A DNA stretch of 64,000 nucleotides from Dyella thiooxydans (GTDB taxonomy: Bacteria; Pseudomonadota; Gammaproteobacteria; Xanthomonadales; Rhodanobacteraceae). Positions 41,800-50,163 of the stretch are shown here, one piece after another (the stretch's first letter is position 1; each line of letters starts with the position of its first letter). The position numbers and the translations under genes were made by a program. The DNA is taken from positions 2,232,001 to 2,296,000 of the forward strand of contig NZ_CP014841.1 in assembly GCF_001641285.1 (NCBI RefSeq), in the 5' to 3' direction. The notes beneath the pieces were generated by a model, which saw only the letters and a list, made by a program, of their open reading frames with translations, was not told the DNA's origin and did not search any database.

Positions 41800-42381
41800 A
41801 TGACCGATCTGAACGCCTCCGCCCGCCCCCTGCTGATCGTCGACGACGACCCGACCTTCGGCCGCGTGCTGGCCAGGGCCATGAGCTCGCGAGGCTTCGA
41901 GGTGATCAACGCCACCAATGCCGACGAAGCCCGTGCGCTGACCCGCCGGCACCAGCCGCGCTACTGCGTGCTCGACCTCAAGCTCGGTGAGGACAGCGGC
42001 CTGCGGCTGATCCCCGACCTGCACCGGCTGGTGCCGGACATGCGCATCCTGCTGCTCACCGGCTATGCCTCGATCGCCACCGCGGTGGAAGCCATCAAGC
42101 GCGGCGCCCACGACTACCTGGCCAAGCCGGTGGATGCCGATGCGGTGGTTCGGGCCCTCACCGAGGGCGATGGCCCGCAGGCCGACGACGACGACGTGGT
42201 CGAGACGCCCGAGGCACCGCTGGCGCTGCGCCGGCTGGAGTGGGAACACATCCATCGCGTGCTGACCGAGTGCGACGGCAACATCTCCGAGACGGCGCGT
42301 CGACTGGGCATGCACCGGCGCACCCTGCAGCGCAAGCTGAGCAAGCACCCGGTGCGCGAGCGGCCGGACCGCGAGGACTGA
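41800..42381 (+). CDS. regA: RegA/PrrA/ActR-like response regulator
   Basis: A 193-residue regulator. The receiver domain holds LLIVDDDPTFG and the phospho-acceptor Asp in CVLDLKLGEDSGL, then the conserved Lys (YLAKPVDAD). The C-terminal Fis-type helix-turn-helix is NISETARRLGMHRRTLQRKL, nearly the RegA consensus. A linker rich in Asp (DDDDVVETPEAP) joins them. Start choices are GTG 41788 and ATG 41800; ATG is taken. It pairs with regB. No target genes can be named from the window. Confidence 0.9.
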   Translation: MTDLNASARPLLIVDDDPTFGRVLARAMSSRGFEVINATNADEARALTRRHQPRYCVLDLKLGEDSGLRLIPDLHRLVPDMRILLLTGYASIATAVEAIKRGAHDYLAKPVDADAVVRALTEGDGPQADDDDVVETPEAPLALRRLEWEHIHRVLTECDGNISETARRLGMHRRTLQRKLSKHPVRERPDRED

Positions 42382-42391
42382 TCCGCGCCGC

Positions 42392-43447
42392 TCAGCGGCC
42401 GCTGGCGGCATCGTCCGGCGCGGGGGCCGGCAAGGGCTCGCCGGTGCCGTCGTCCTCGTCGCCGAAGATCGCCACGTGCGGCTTGCCGGAGCCGTCGATC
42501 CAGCCGCGGAACATGCCGTCGGTGTTGAACGGAATCGCGATATGGCCGCGCTCGTCCAGCGCGATCGCGCCGCCGTTGCCACCCATCGCGGGAATCTCCT
42601 GGTTGATCACCTCGGCCGCGGCGCGGGCGATCGGCATGCGCAGCTGGGTCACCCGCATGCAGATCGCATGCGCGGCCACGGTGCGCATGTAGAACTCGCC
42701 CCAGCCGGTGCCCGACACCGCGCAGTCGGAGTTGGCGTAGGTGCCGGCACCGATGATCGGCGAATCACCCACGCGGCCGGGCAGCTTGTCGTTCATGCCG
42801 CCGGTGGAGGTGCCCGCCGCCAGGTGGCCGTCCACATCGAGTGCCACCGCGCCCACGGTGCCGAAGTGCTTGGCGGTAGCTTCGTCCCCATGCGGTTGCT
42901 TGGCCGCATCCTCCTTCAGCGCACGCTGCAGTTGCTGCCAGCGCTCCTCGGTGCGGAACCAGGCATCGCTCTCCATGGCCAGGCCCTGCGATCTGGCAAA
43001 GGCCTCGGCCCCGGCGCCGACCAGCATCACGTGCGACGAATGCTCCATCACCGCGCGGGCCGCCAGGATCGGGTTGCGCACATGGTCGATCGCCGCCACC
43101 GACCCGGCACGCAGCGTGTAGCCGTCCATGATCGCCGCATCCATCTCCAGCGTGCCGGCATGGGTGAACACCGAACCGCGACCGGCGTTGAACAGCGGAT
43201 CGTCCTCCAGCACCACCAACGCGGCCGTTACCCCGTCGATGGCCGGCTTGCCCGCCTTGAGCTCGGTGTAGCCAGCGAGCAGCGCCTGGGTGAGCGCGGC
43301 GCGGATGGCCTTTTCACGCGCCGGCGGCATGTCCTTGCGCGGCGCACCGGCCCCGGCGTGAATCACCAGCACCGGGCCAGCCGCGTGGGCGGATGCGGCC
43401 AGCCCGAGGGCGGCAAACAGGCTCCACAGACGGCGACGCGACTTCAC
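42392..43447 (-). CDS. Isoaspartyl peptidase/L-asparaginase (plant-type, T2 family), exported
   Basis: A 351-residue Ntn-hydrolase precursor. A signal peptide (1-22, AHA) precedes the family start GPVLVIHAGAGAPRKDM. Autocleavage before Thr197 (KHFG/TVGAVALDVDGH) would free the catalytic threonine. GSVFTHAGTLEMDAAIMDG and GTSTGGMNDKLPGRVGDSPI form the substrate pocket. The enzyme degrades beta-aspartyl dipeptides and has some asparaginase activity; the signal peptide places it in the periplasm. Convergent with regA, 10 bp between stops. Confidence 0.92.
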   Translation of the reverse strand: MKSRRRLWSLFAALGLAASAHAAGPVLVIHAGAGAPRKDMPPAREKAIRAALTQALLAGYTELKAGKPAIDGVTAALVVLEDDPLFNAGRGSVFTHAGTLEMDAAIMDGYTLRAGSVAAIDHVRNPILAARAVMEHSSHVMLVGAGAEAFARSQGLAMESDAWFRTEERWQQLQRALKEDAAKQPHGDEATAKHFGTVGAVALDVDGHLAAGTSTGGMNDKLPGRVGDSPIIGAGTYANSDCAVSGTGWGEFYMRTVAAHAICMRVTQLRMPIARAAAEVINQEIPAMGGNGGAIALDERGHIAIPFNTDGMFRGWIDGSGKPHVAIFGDEDDGTGEPLPAPAPDDAASGR

Positions 43448-43497
43448 GTGCGGATACTCCCCGGCAATGCGGGGAGTATATCGACCCCCTCGGACGG

Positions 43498-45033
43498 CTA
43501 CTGGGCAACGAAGCGCACGGTTTGGCCGGAAAACACCGGCTTCATCCCGACCAGGCTACCGATCAGCTGCAATGCCCTGCGCGGCGGCACCCCTTCGAAA
43601 TTGCCGGCCACCGGCTGGGCGTTGTCCAGCGATCCCGGATCGACCAGGGTCAGTCCGGCCCGCTCGGCGAAGGTGGACGCCATCACGCGGGCGCTGGGAC
43701 CTGCGAACCGGGCATGCACGTTGCCGTCATCGACGACCGGGCGCGGCGTGCCGCACCCCGGCCAGGCGGTGATCTCCAGGCGAAGCGTGTGGTCCATGCC
43801 CGCCACCACCCGGCCGATCTGGATCGCCGCCTTCGGGCCGACGCGCGTGCGCAGGATCGGCGTCACCGGGCTCTTGAGCGAGCCGCCCGCGATCCTGGCA
43901 TGGATCTCCATCTGGCCGTCGGGCGCAGGCACGATCCCGACCTGCCCTTGCCAGGGCGGCAGCGACTTGTCCTCGTGGTTGACGAAGCGGTAGGTGTCGT
44001 CTGCACCCTTCAGGCAACTGGTGGCGTGCAGATGCGGAGCTTGTCCGCCTACACTGACCGCCAGCTCCAGCGTGAAGGCCACGACTGGCGAGTGCTGCAC
44101 TGGCGGCGCCGACTGCGCGGCATAGACGGCGAACGAACCGGCGAGCGCGATAGCGCCGAGCGCGGCGCGACCGGCCAGACGGCGGGCACGCGTGGGGACG
44201 GGCAGTTTCAGCATGGCGACTCTCTCCGTGAGTGGGTGACGCGCAGACCAGGAACACCCCACCGGCAGCATCAGCGGCGAGGCCTGGGTTTTCAGCATGG
44301 CGCCGGCGTAGTCCCGGCGCGGGGCGCCCCGCTCGCGCAATACGGCGGCATCGCAGGCCAGCTCCTGGTCCTGGCGCAGGCAAGCCAGCGCATACCAAGC
44401 GAGCGGGTGGAACCAGAACAGTGCGACCAGGCCCTGGGCGAGCAGCCGCCACAGACCGTCGCGGCGCCGGGCGTGCACCTGCTCGTGGGCGAGGATCAGT
44501 ACCTGCTCGGCCGGGGTGTAGCGGGTGTGGAAGTCAGCAGGCAGCACGATGCGCACGCCCAGCGCGCCCACCACGGCCGGCCCGAGATGACTGTCGAGGG
44601 CCTGCCACACCGGAGTGCGGGTATCTGCAACATCGATTGCGCGGGCACCGGCGAGCCGGCGCAGGTAGCGCCGCTGGACGATGCCCACGCTGGCAAGCAC
44701 GGCCAGCGCACCGAGCAGCCATGCCGCCATCGCCAGCATGTGCCACGGAACCGTCCACCCGGCCGGTGCAGGAGGCGCCACCCAGGCTCCACCACCGGCG
44801 ATGCGCACCACTACCGGTGGCAGCGCTTCCAACGGCATGACCGGGTGCGGGGCCAGCGCAGCAAGAAGCACCAGCGGCATCAGCAACCACAGCACCGGGG
44901 CGTCCTCGGTTCCGACGACTCGCCGCAGCGGCCGCCGCAGGAAGAGCACGAGCACCACAGCGAGCGTGAAGATCCAGGTCAGCCGCACGGCTTGGGTCAT
45001 CCAGGTCGCGGCGAGAAGCTCAAGGCTGTTCAT
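43498..45033 (-). CDS. M56 (BlaR1-like) metallopeptidase with STN-like C-terminal domain
   Basis: A 511-residue membrane protein. Several hydrophobic segments precede the zinc motif HEQVH (His183-His187, in ILAHEQVHARRRDGL), and the DQELACDAAVL segment holds the likely third ligand. After a last membrane helix near residues 280-300, a periplasmic part of about 200 residues ends in VAGNFEGVPPRRALQLIGSLVG. That end resembles a secretin/TonB short N-terminal (STN) domain, not the penicillin-binding domain of BlaR1. It overlaps blaI by 14 bases. The pair probably senses an envelope signal, with cleavage of the BlaI-type repressor as output; the inducer is unknown. Confidence 0.83.
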   Translation of the reverse strand: MNSLELLAATWMTQAVRLTWIFTLAVVLVLFLRRPLRRVVGTEDAPVLWLLMPLVLLAALAPHPVMPLEALPPVVVRIAGGGAWVAPPAPAGWTVPWHMLAMAAWLLGALAVLASVGIVQRRYLRRLAGARAIDVADTRTPVWQALDSHLGPAVVGALGVRIVLPADFHTRYTPAEQVLILAHEQVHARRRDGLWRLLAQGLVALFWFHPLAWYALACLRQDQELACDAAVLRERGAPRRDYAGAMLKTQASPLMLPVGCSWSARHPLTERVAMLKLPVPTRARRLAGRAALGAIALAGSFAVYAAQSAPPVQHSPVVAFTLELAVSVGGQAPHLHATSCLKGADDTYRFVNHEDKSLPPWQGQVGIVPAPDGQMEIHARIAGGSLKSPVTPILRTRVGPKAAIQIGRVVAGMDHTLRLEITAWPGCGTPRPVVDDGNVHARFAGPSARVMASTFAERAGLTLVDPGSLDNAQPVAGNFEGVPPRRALQLIGSLVGMKPVFSGQTVRFVAQ

Positions 45034-45388
45034 CGTCGAGCTCCTCCAGCAGCTGGCGCAGTTCGGCGATGTCCTTCTTCGACAGCTTGCGCTGCTCGGA
45101 GAAGTGCGCCACCAGCGGCGCGACGCGCCCATCGAACAGGCGATCGAGCAGGCTCTTGCTGGTCTGGTGCACGTATTTTTCGCGGGCCAGCAGCGGCGAG
45201 TACAGGTAGCGACGGCCATCGCGCTCGGCCTTCACCGCCTTCTTCTTCAGCAGGCGGTTGAGCAGCGACTTCACCGTGCCCTCCTGCCACTGCTGGGCCT
45301 GGCCGACCTCGGCCAGTATCTCCTCGGCGCTGCGCGGCGCGTTGCGCCAGAGCACCTCCATCACCACCGCTTCGGCTTCGCTGATCAT
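45020..45388 (-). CDS. BlaI/MecI/CopY-family transcriptional repressor
   Basis: A 122-residue winged-helix repressor: ISEAEAVVMEVLWRNAPRSAEEI, TVKSLLNRLLKKKAVKAERDGRRYLYSPL, and a C-terminal dimerisation helix. Relatives repress their own operon and are inactivated by the M56 partner encoded downstream. Two palindromic sites directly upstream of its ATG are candidate operators. Whether it regulates beta-lactamase or another envelope function is open, since no beta-lactamase gene is nearby. Confidence 0.92.
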   Translation of the reverse strand: MISEAEAVVMEVLWRNAPRSAEEILAEVGQAQQWQEGTVKSLLNRLLKKKAVKAERDGRRYLYSPLLAREKYVHQTSKSLLDRLFDGRVAPLVAHFSEQRKLSKKDIAELRQLLEELDDEQP

Positions 45389-45398
45389 GGGGCGCTCC

Positions 45399-45414
45399 GT
45401 TTACACACGTAATC
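45399..45414. promoter_or_regulatory. Putative BlaI operator, proximal imperfect palindrome
   Basis: GTTTACACACGTAATC lies 11 bases from the blaI start. Its half GTTTAC matches the distal site exactly, and the right half differs at one position. It probably overlaps the blaI promoter. Confidence 0.6.
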
Positions 45415-45424
45415 GATGATCGAT

Positions 45425-45440
45425 GTTTACACGCGTAAAC
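45425..45440. promoter_or_regulatory. Putative BlaI operator, distal palindrome
   Basis: GTTTAC-ACGC-GTAAAC has perfect 6-bp arms. Its centre is 26 bp from that of the proximal site. It lies between blaI and the divergent CoA-transferase gene and could affect both. Confidence 0.65.
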
Positions 45441-45556
45441 GATGAAAGCAAGCGCCGCTGGCGGCTGCCATCCCATCGGACCTTCGTACGAGGCGGCCGG
45501 ACACCCATCCGTCGTATCCTTGAAGGCTGATTCCCCAAGCAGAAGAAGGCACTGCG

Positions 45557-46915
45557 ATGGACAAGGTGTTCCCCAACGCCACCAAGGCACTCGACGGCCT
45601 GCTGTTCGACGGCATGACGATCGCGGCCGGCGGCTTCGGCCTGTGCGGCATCCCCGAAAACCTGATCGGCGCCCTGCTCGACGCCGGCACCAAGGGCCTG
45701 ACCATCGTCGGCAACAACGCCGGCGTGGACGACTTCGGCATGGGCCCGCTGCTGAAGACGCGCCAAGTCAAGCGTGTGTACGCGTCCTACGTGGGCGAGA
45801 ACAAGGAGTTCGAGCGCCAGGTGCTGGCCGGCGAGCTGGAGCTGCACCTGGTACCGCAGGGCACGCTGGCCGAGAAGCTGCGCGCCGGCGGCGCCGGCAT
45901 CCCCGGCTTCTACACCCGCACCGCGTTCGGCACCAAGCTGGCCGAGGGCAAGGAAACCAAGAGTTTCGACGGCAAGGAATACGTGCTGGAAGAGGCGATC
46001 CACGCCGACGTGTCGATCGTCAAGGCGTGGAAGGGCGACCGCCTGGGCAACCTGGTGTTCCGCAAGACCGCGCGCAACTTCAACCCGATGATCGCCACCT
46101 GCGGCAAGGTCTGCGTGGCCGAGGTGGAGGAACTGGTCGAGGTCGGCTCGCTCGATCCGGACCAGGTCCACGTGCCCGGCATCTACGTCGACCGCATCAT
46201 CCACGGCGCGGCGTACGAGAAGCGCATCGAGTTCCGCACCGTCGCCGGCGCCAACACCGGCAAGGAAAACCCGATGCGCACCGCGATGGCGCAGCGCGCG
46301 GCGAAGGAGCTGCGCGATGGCTTCTACGTGAACCTCGGCATCGGCATCCCGACCCTGGTGGCGAACTTCATCCCCGAGGGCATGGATGTGACCCTGCAGT
46401 CGGAGAACGGCCTGCTCGGCATCGGTCCATTCCCCAGCGATGACAAGGTCGACGCTGACCTGATCAACGCCGGCAAGCAGACCATCACCACCCTGGCCGG
46501 CTCCAGCTTCTTCTCCAGCGCCGACTCGTTCGCGATGATCCGCGGCGGCCACATCGACCTGTCGATCCTCGGCGGCCTGGAAGTGTCGTGCACCGGCGAC
46601 CTGGCCAACTGGATGGTGCCGGGCAAGATGGTCAAGGGCCCCGGCGGCGCGATGGACCTGGTCTCGGGCGTCAAGCGCGTGGTAGTGCTGATGGAGCACA
46701 CCGCAAAGGACGGCTCGCCGAAGATCAAGCAGCAGTGCGACCTGCCGCTCACCGGCAAGCAGGTGGTGGACCTGATCATCACCGACCTGTGCGTGTTCGA
46801 GGTGGCCAAGGGCCAGGGCCTGACCCTGATCGAGCTCAACCAGGGCGTGACGGTCGACGAAGTGAAAGCCAAGACCGGCTGCGGTTTCGCCGTCTCGCCC
46901 GCGCTCGGCGGGTGA
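45557..46915 (+). CDS. Succinyl-CoA:3-ketoacid CoA-transferase, A and B subunits in one chain
   Basis: A 452-residue family I CoA-transferase. Residues 1-235 match the A subunit ([43 protein letters not shown]). From about 245 the B subunit follows ([20 protein letters not shown]) with the catalytic glutamate in [10 protein letters not shown] (Glu283). It activates acetoacetate using succinyl-CoA for ketone-body or branched-chain catabolism. Most bacteria encode two subunits (scoA, scoB); here no stop or start separates them and the linker [16 protein letters not shown] is short. The start has AGAAGAAGG upstream. Convergent with the sensor kinase gene. Confidence 0.92.
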   Translation: MDKVFPNATKALDGLLFDGMTIAAGGFGLCGIPENLIGALLDAGTKGLTIVGNNAGVDDFGMGPLLKTRQVKRVYASYVGENKEFERQVLAGELELHLVPQGTLAEKLRAGGAGIPGFYTRTAFGTKLAEGKETKSFDGKEYVLEEAIHADVSIVKAWKGDRLGNLVFRKTARNFNPMIATCGKVCVAEVEELVEVGSLDPDQVHVPGIYVDRIIHGAAYEKRIEFRTVAGANTGKENPMRTAMAQRAAKELRDGFYVNLGIGIPTLVANFIPEGMDVTLQSENGLLGIGPFPSDDKVDADLINAGKQTITTLAGSSFFSSADSFAMIRGGHIDLSILGGLEVSCTGDLANWMVPGKMVKGPGGAMDLVSGVKRVVVLMEHTAKDGSPKIKQQCDLPLTGKQVVDLIITDLCVFEVAKGQGLTLIELNQGVTVDEVKAKTGCGFAVSPALGG

Positions 46916-46925
46916 TTGCCACCAG

Positions 46926-46953
46926 CTCCCGCGCGCCCGGGCGCGCGCAGGAG
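46926..46953. terminator. GC-rich hairpin between convergent CoA-transferase and kinase genes
   Basis: The perfect 16-bp palindrome GCGCGCCCGGGCGCGC is flanked by CTCC and GGAG, extending the stem. It fills the 40-bp gap between two convergent stops, so it may end both transcripts. Confidence 0.6.
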
Positions 46954-46955
46954 CC

Positions 46956-47957
46956 TCAGGCCGCCTGCACCTGCGGGAAGCGGATGCGGGCGACGTTCTC
47001 GCCGCTCGCGCGGGTCTGCAGCTCCAGCGGCCAGGCGAAGCGTTCGCTGATCCGCCGTGCGATCGCCAGCTCGAAGCCGTGGCGATCGGCGTTCGGCCGG
47101 GCCGGGCCGCCGGCCCCGGCATCGGCCGGCGTCGGCTCCGTGCGGTTGGCCACCACCACCGCATCCGGCATGACCGTCACCACCACGCGGCCGCGCTCGG
47201 TCTGCTGACAGGCGTTGCGGATGAGCTGCCAGAACAGCACCGCGAAGACCCGCGGAGACCCCTCCAGGGCGAATCGCGCGGGCTCCTCCAGCTCGAACTC
47301 GATCGGCCGCCCCGCCAGCATGTCGCGGGCGAAACCCAGCTCCCTGCCGACCGCATCGTTGACCACGAACACTTCGTCGTCGACGCCGTTGTCCTTCTCG
47401 CGGGCGAGGATCAGCAACGCTTCCACCAGCGCCTCCATCTCCCGCGCCGAACGTCGGATCCGCTGCAGCGATCGCTCGCCGAAACCGCTCAGCGACTGCT
47501 CCTCGGCCAGCATGTCCACCGACATCTTGATCACCGTGAGCGGACTGCGTAGCTCGTGACTGGCGTCGCGGGTGAAGTTGCGTTCGCGCTCGGTGTAACC
47601 GGCGATGCGCTCGGCGAAAGTGTGCAGACCGCCGGCCAGGGAGGCCAGGTCGGCATCGGTGCCGCGTCCGAGGCGATCGGGCGACAGCGCGGCGATGTCC
47701 GGGTGTTCGTCCCACCCCTCCACCAGCCGCGCCAGTGCACTGACCGGTCGCCACTCGCGCCGTGCCGCCATCCAGGCCAGCACGGTCACGATGACGATCA
47801 ATACAAGCACGGCGCCTACCGGCGCCATGCTGAACATACCCAAGGTGACGCAGATCACCAGCGCTACCAGCTGCAACACGAAGATACCCGCGATGCGCCG
47901 CTGGAAAGCCCCTTTGCGAAACGCCCCCGATAGCTGAGTCGAACCCCTGCTTTTCAT
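46956..47957 (-). CDS. Sensor histidine kinase
   Basis: A 333-residue kinase. Two close hydrophobic segments (about 20-65) are followed by a short HAMP-like region, then HisKA with RDASHELRSPLTVIKMSVDML (phospho-acceptor His), an N-box variant (LIRNACQQTERG) and a degenerate ATP-binding region. The G boxes are weak, and the sequence between N box and end is short. There is almost no periplasmic loop, so the stimulus is probably sensed in or near the membrane. It is the second gene of a two-gene operon, 31 bp after its response regulator. The signal is unknown. Confidence 0.85.
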   Translation of the reverse strand: MKSRGSTQLSGAFRKGAFQRRIAGIFVLQLVALVICVTLGMFSMAPVGAVLVLIVIVTVLAWMAARREWRPVSALARLVEGWDEHPDIAALSPDRLGRGTDADLASLAGGLHTFAERIAGYTERERNFTRDASHELRSPLTVIKMSVDMLAEEQSLSGFGERSLQRIRRSAREMEALVEALLILAREKDNGVDDEVFVVNDAVGRELGFARDMLAGRPIEFELEEPARFALEGSPRVFAVLFWQLIRNACQQTERGRVVVTVMPDAVVVANRTEPTPADAGAGGPARPNADRHGFELAIARRISERFAWPLELQTRASGENVARIRFPQVQAA

Positions 47958-47988
47958 GATGTTGCCGAGTGGCGCGGCCTCCTTCGCA

Positions 47989-48720
47989 TCAAGCCGGCTG
48001 TGTGGCGGCAGCCACCTCGGCCTCGAGGTCGGCGAGGCGGTACCCGGCCGAATGGATGGTGTGCAGCAACGGCTTGTCGAACGGTTTGTCGATCACCCGG
48101 CGCAGGTTGTAGAGGTGCGAGCGCAGGGTGTCCGAGTCGGGCAGCGTGTCGCCCCAGATCTCGCGCTCGATGTCACGGCGGCTGACCACGCGCGGCGATT
48201 CGCGCATCAGGATCGCCAGCAGCTTCAGTCCGATCGGCGAGACGGTCAGCTCCTGCCCGGCACGGGTCAGGCGCAGCGTGGCGGTGTCCAGCGTCATGTC
48301 GCCCACGGTCAGCACCTCGGTCGACACCTGCCGGCGGTCGCGACGGATCAGGGCGCGCAGACGGGCCTCCAGCTCGCGCACCTCGAACGGCTTGACCAGG
48401 TAGTCGTCGGCGCCGGCCTCCAGGCCGACCAGCTTGTCTTCCAGCGTGTCGCGCGCGGTCAGCATCAACACCGGGGTGGACTTCTTGGCGTCCTTGCGCA
48501 GCTTGCGGCAAACCTCCAGGCCGTCCATGCCCGGCAGCATCAGGTCGAGCACGACCACGTCGTAGCTGTTGGTCACGGCCAGGTGCAGGCCGCTGACGCC
48601 ATCGGCGGCGTAATCCACCGAGTAACCGCGGCGCTCCAGGAATTCACCCACCATCTCGGCGATCTGGCGGTTGTCCTCCACCAGCAGCACCAGTCCAGCC
48701 TGTTCGTCACGTGTGCTCAT
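47989..48720 (-). CDS. OmpR/PhoB-family response regulator
   Basis: A 243-residue regulator. The receiver domain (about 9-125) holds LVEDNRQIAEMVGEFL, the phospho-acceptor in DVVVLDLMLPGMDGLEV, and VKPFEVRELEARLRAL. The winged-helix output domain (about 145-235) includes LTVSPIGLKLLAILMRESPRVVSRRDIEREIWGD in two parts and the C-terminal hairpin HTIHSAGYRL. It is the partner of the kinase downstream. The target regulon is not evident. Confidence 0.92.
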   Translation of the reverse strand: MSTRDEQAGLVLLVEDNRQIAEMVGEFLERRGYSVDYAADGVSGLHLAVTNSYDVVVLDLMLPGMDGLEVCRKLRKDAKKSTPVLMLTARDTLEDKLVGLEAGADDYLVKPFEVRELEARLRALIRRDRRQVSTEVLTVGDMTLDTATLRLTRAGQELTVSPIGLKLLAILMRESPRVVSRRDIEREIWGDTLPDSDTLRSHLYNLRRVIDKPFDKPLLHTIHSAGYRLADLEAEVAAATQPA

Positions 48721-48836
48721 ATGCTCGTCCTGCAGTTGCTGTTTTCACGTTTGTGAAAGGCTAGCGGGCGACCCGGTGACCACGATGTGAAGGACCTCGA
48801 CGCGCATTCACCTGCCGGTCAAACGGACGGACGGAA

Positions 48837-49463
48837 TCAACGCGAAGCCTTGCGCAGCAAGGGTCCAAGGGCCGGCCATACGTTCTGCAGGACGCGCGGT
48901 TCGCCAGCCGCCGTGGGATGCAGGCCATCGTCCTGCATCAGCGACGGATCGAGCGCCACGCCGTCGAGCAGGAACGGCACCAGACCCACGTGTTTCTGCC
49001 GGGCGAGATCGGCATAGATGGCGCGCAACCCGTCGCGATACTGCGGCCCGTAGTTCACCGGCAGCTCGATCCCCAGCAGCAGCACCCTCGCGCCGGCCTT
49101 GTGGGCCATGTCGATCATCGCGGCGAGGTTGTCGCGCAGCGCATCGAGCGGCAGGCCGCGCAGGCCGTCGTTGGCACCCAGCTCGATCACCACCACCGCT
49201 GGCCGCTCCTTCGCCAGCAATCCCGGCAGATGGTTGCGACCGCTCAGCGACGTCTCGCCGCTGATGCTGGCATTGACCACGCGCCACGGCGGCTCCATCT
49301 TGGCCAGACGCCCGTACAGCAGGCTCACCCAGCCGGACTCGACCGGAATGTTGTGCGCGGCCGATAGCGAGTCCCCCAGCACCAGCACGCTCCGGGTCGG
49401 CGCCGCATGGGCGACGGCCATTCCCCACAGCAGCAGGCCCAAGGCGTAGAGGAAACGACGCAT
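48837..49463 (-). CDS. tesA: SGNH-family esterase/lysophospholipase TesA
   Basis: A 208-residue periplasmic hydrolase. The signal peptide is MRRFLYALGLLLWGMAVAHA. SGNH block I is VLVLGDSLSAAHNIP (nucleophile Ser), block II Gly in NASISGETS, block III GANDGLRG (Asn), and block V DDGLHPTAAGE (Asp and His). It hydrolyses acyl-CoA, lysophospholipids and esters. Its ATG overlaps that of the divergent ybbA in the shared palindrome CATG, an arrangement close to the tesA-ybbA order of E. coli. The frame open to 49667 is antisense to ybbA and rejected. Confidence 0.93.
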   Translation of the reverse strand: MRRFLYALGLLLWGMAVAHAAPTRSVLVLGDSLSAAHNIPVESGWVSLLYGRLAKMEPPWRVVNASISGETSLSGRNHLPGLLAKERPAVVVIELGANDGLRGLPLDALRDNLAAMIDMAHKAGARVLLLGIELPVNYGPQYRDGLRAIYADLARQKHVGLVPFLLDGVALDPSLMQDDGLHPTAAGEPRVLQNVWPALGPLLRKASR

Positions 49464-50163
49464 GAGTGATCCATCCGCTCCAGTGCTCGAGGCGAACGAT
49501 GTTAGCAAGTCGGTCAGCGGCCCCGAGGGCGTTCTGACCATTCTGCGCGGCGTGAGCCTGTCGGTGCGCGAGGGCGAGAGCTTCGCCATCGTCGGCGCCT
49601 CCGGCTCGGGCAAGACCACTTTGCTTGGCCTGCTGGCCGGCCTGGACCTGCCGAGCAGCGGCCACATCCGCCTCGATGGGCAGTCGCTGGAGACGCTCGA
49701 CGAGGAAGCCCGCGCGGACCTGCGTCGGCGACTGGTCGGCTTCGTGTTCCAGTCCTTTCATCTGCTCCCCGCACTCACCGCCGAGGAGAACGTGATGCTG
49801 CCGCTGGAACTGGAGGGTGCGCGCGACGCGCGGGCAAAGGCGCGCGACGCGCTGGAGGCGGTCGGGCTGACGCCGCGGCGACGGCACTACCCGGCGCAGC
49901 TGTCCGGCGGCGAGCAGCAGCGCGTGGCGATCGCCCGCGCCTTCGTGCACGGTCCGCGCCTGCTGTTCGCCGACGAACCCACCGGCAACCTCGACCAGCG
50001 CACCGGCCGGCATGTCGCCGATCTGCTGTTCGCGTTGAACCAGGACCGGCGCACCACGCTGGTGCTGGTCACCCACGACGCCGCGCTTGCCGCGCGCTGC
50101 CGGCGGCGCATTGAACTGGCCGAAGGGCGCGTAGTGCATGCGGTCGAGGGCACCACCGCATGA
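49462..50163 (+). CDS. ybbA: ABC transporter ATP-binding protein YbbA (LolD-like)
   Basis: A 233-residue ATPase: Walker A GASGSGKTT, Q loop FVFQSFHLLP, signature LSGGEQQRVAIARAF, Walker B LLFADEPTGNLD, H loop THD. The sequence PTGNLDQRTG places it in the MacB/LolD-type group that pairs with FtsX-like permeases. It overlaps the permease gene in ATGA. YbbA-YbbP is thought to act on envelope lipids or to partner TesA; the substrate is unproven. Confidence 0.93.
   Translation: MSDPSAPVLEANDVSKSVSGPEGVLTILRGVSLSVREGESFAIVGASGSGKTTLLGLLAGLDLPSSGHIRLDGQSLETLDEEARADLRRRLVGFVFQSFHLLPALTAEENVMLPLELEGARDARAKARDALEAVGLTPRRRHYPAQLSGGEQQRVAIARAFVHGPRLLFADEPTGNLDQRTGRHVADLLFALNQDRRTTLVLVTHDAALAARCRRRIELAEGRVVHAVEGTTA

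Noticed and set aside
47989-48720. Assigning the response regulator/kinase pair as PhoPQ or QseBC
   Set aside because: The receiver and winged-helix domains are generic OmpR type, and the kinase lacks a periplasmic sensor domain that would identify its signal.
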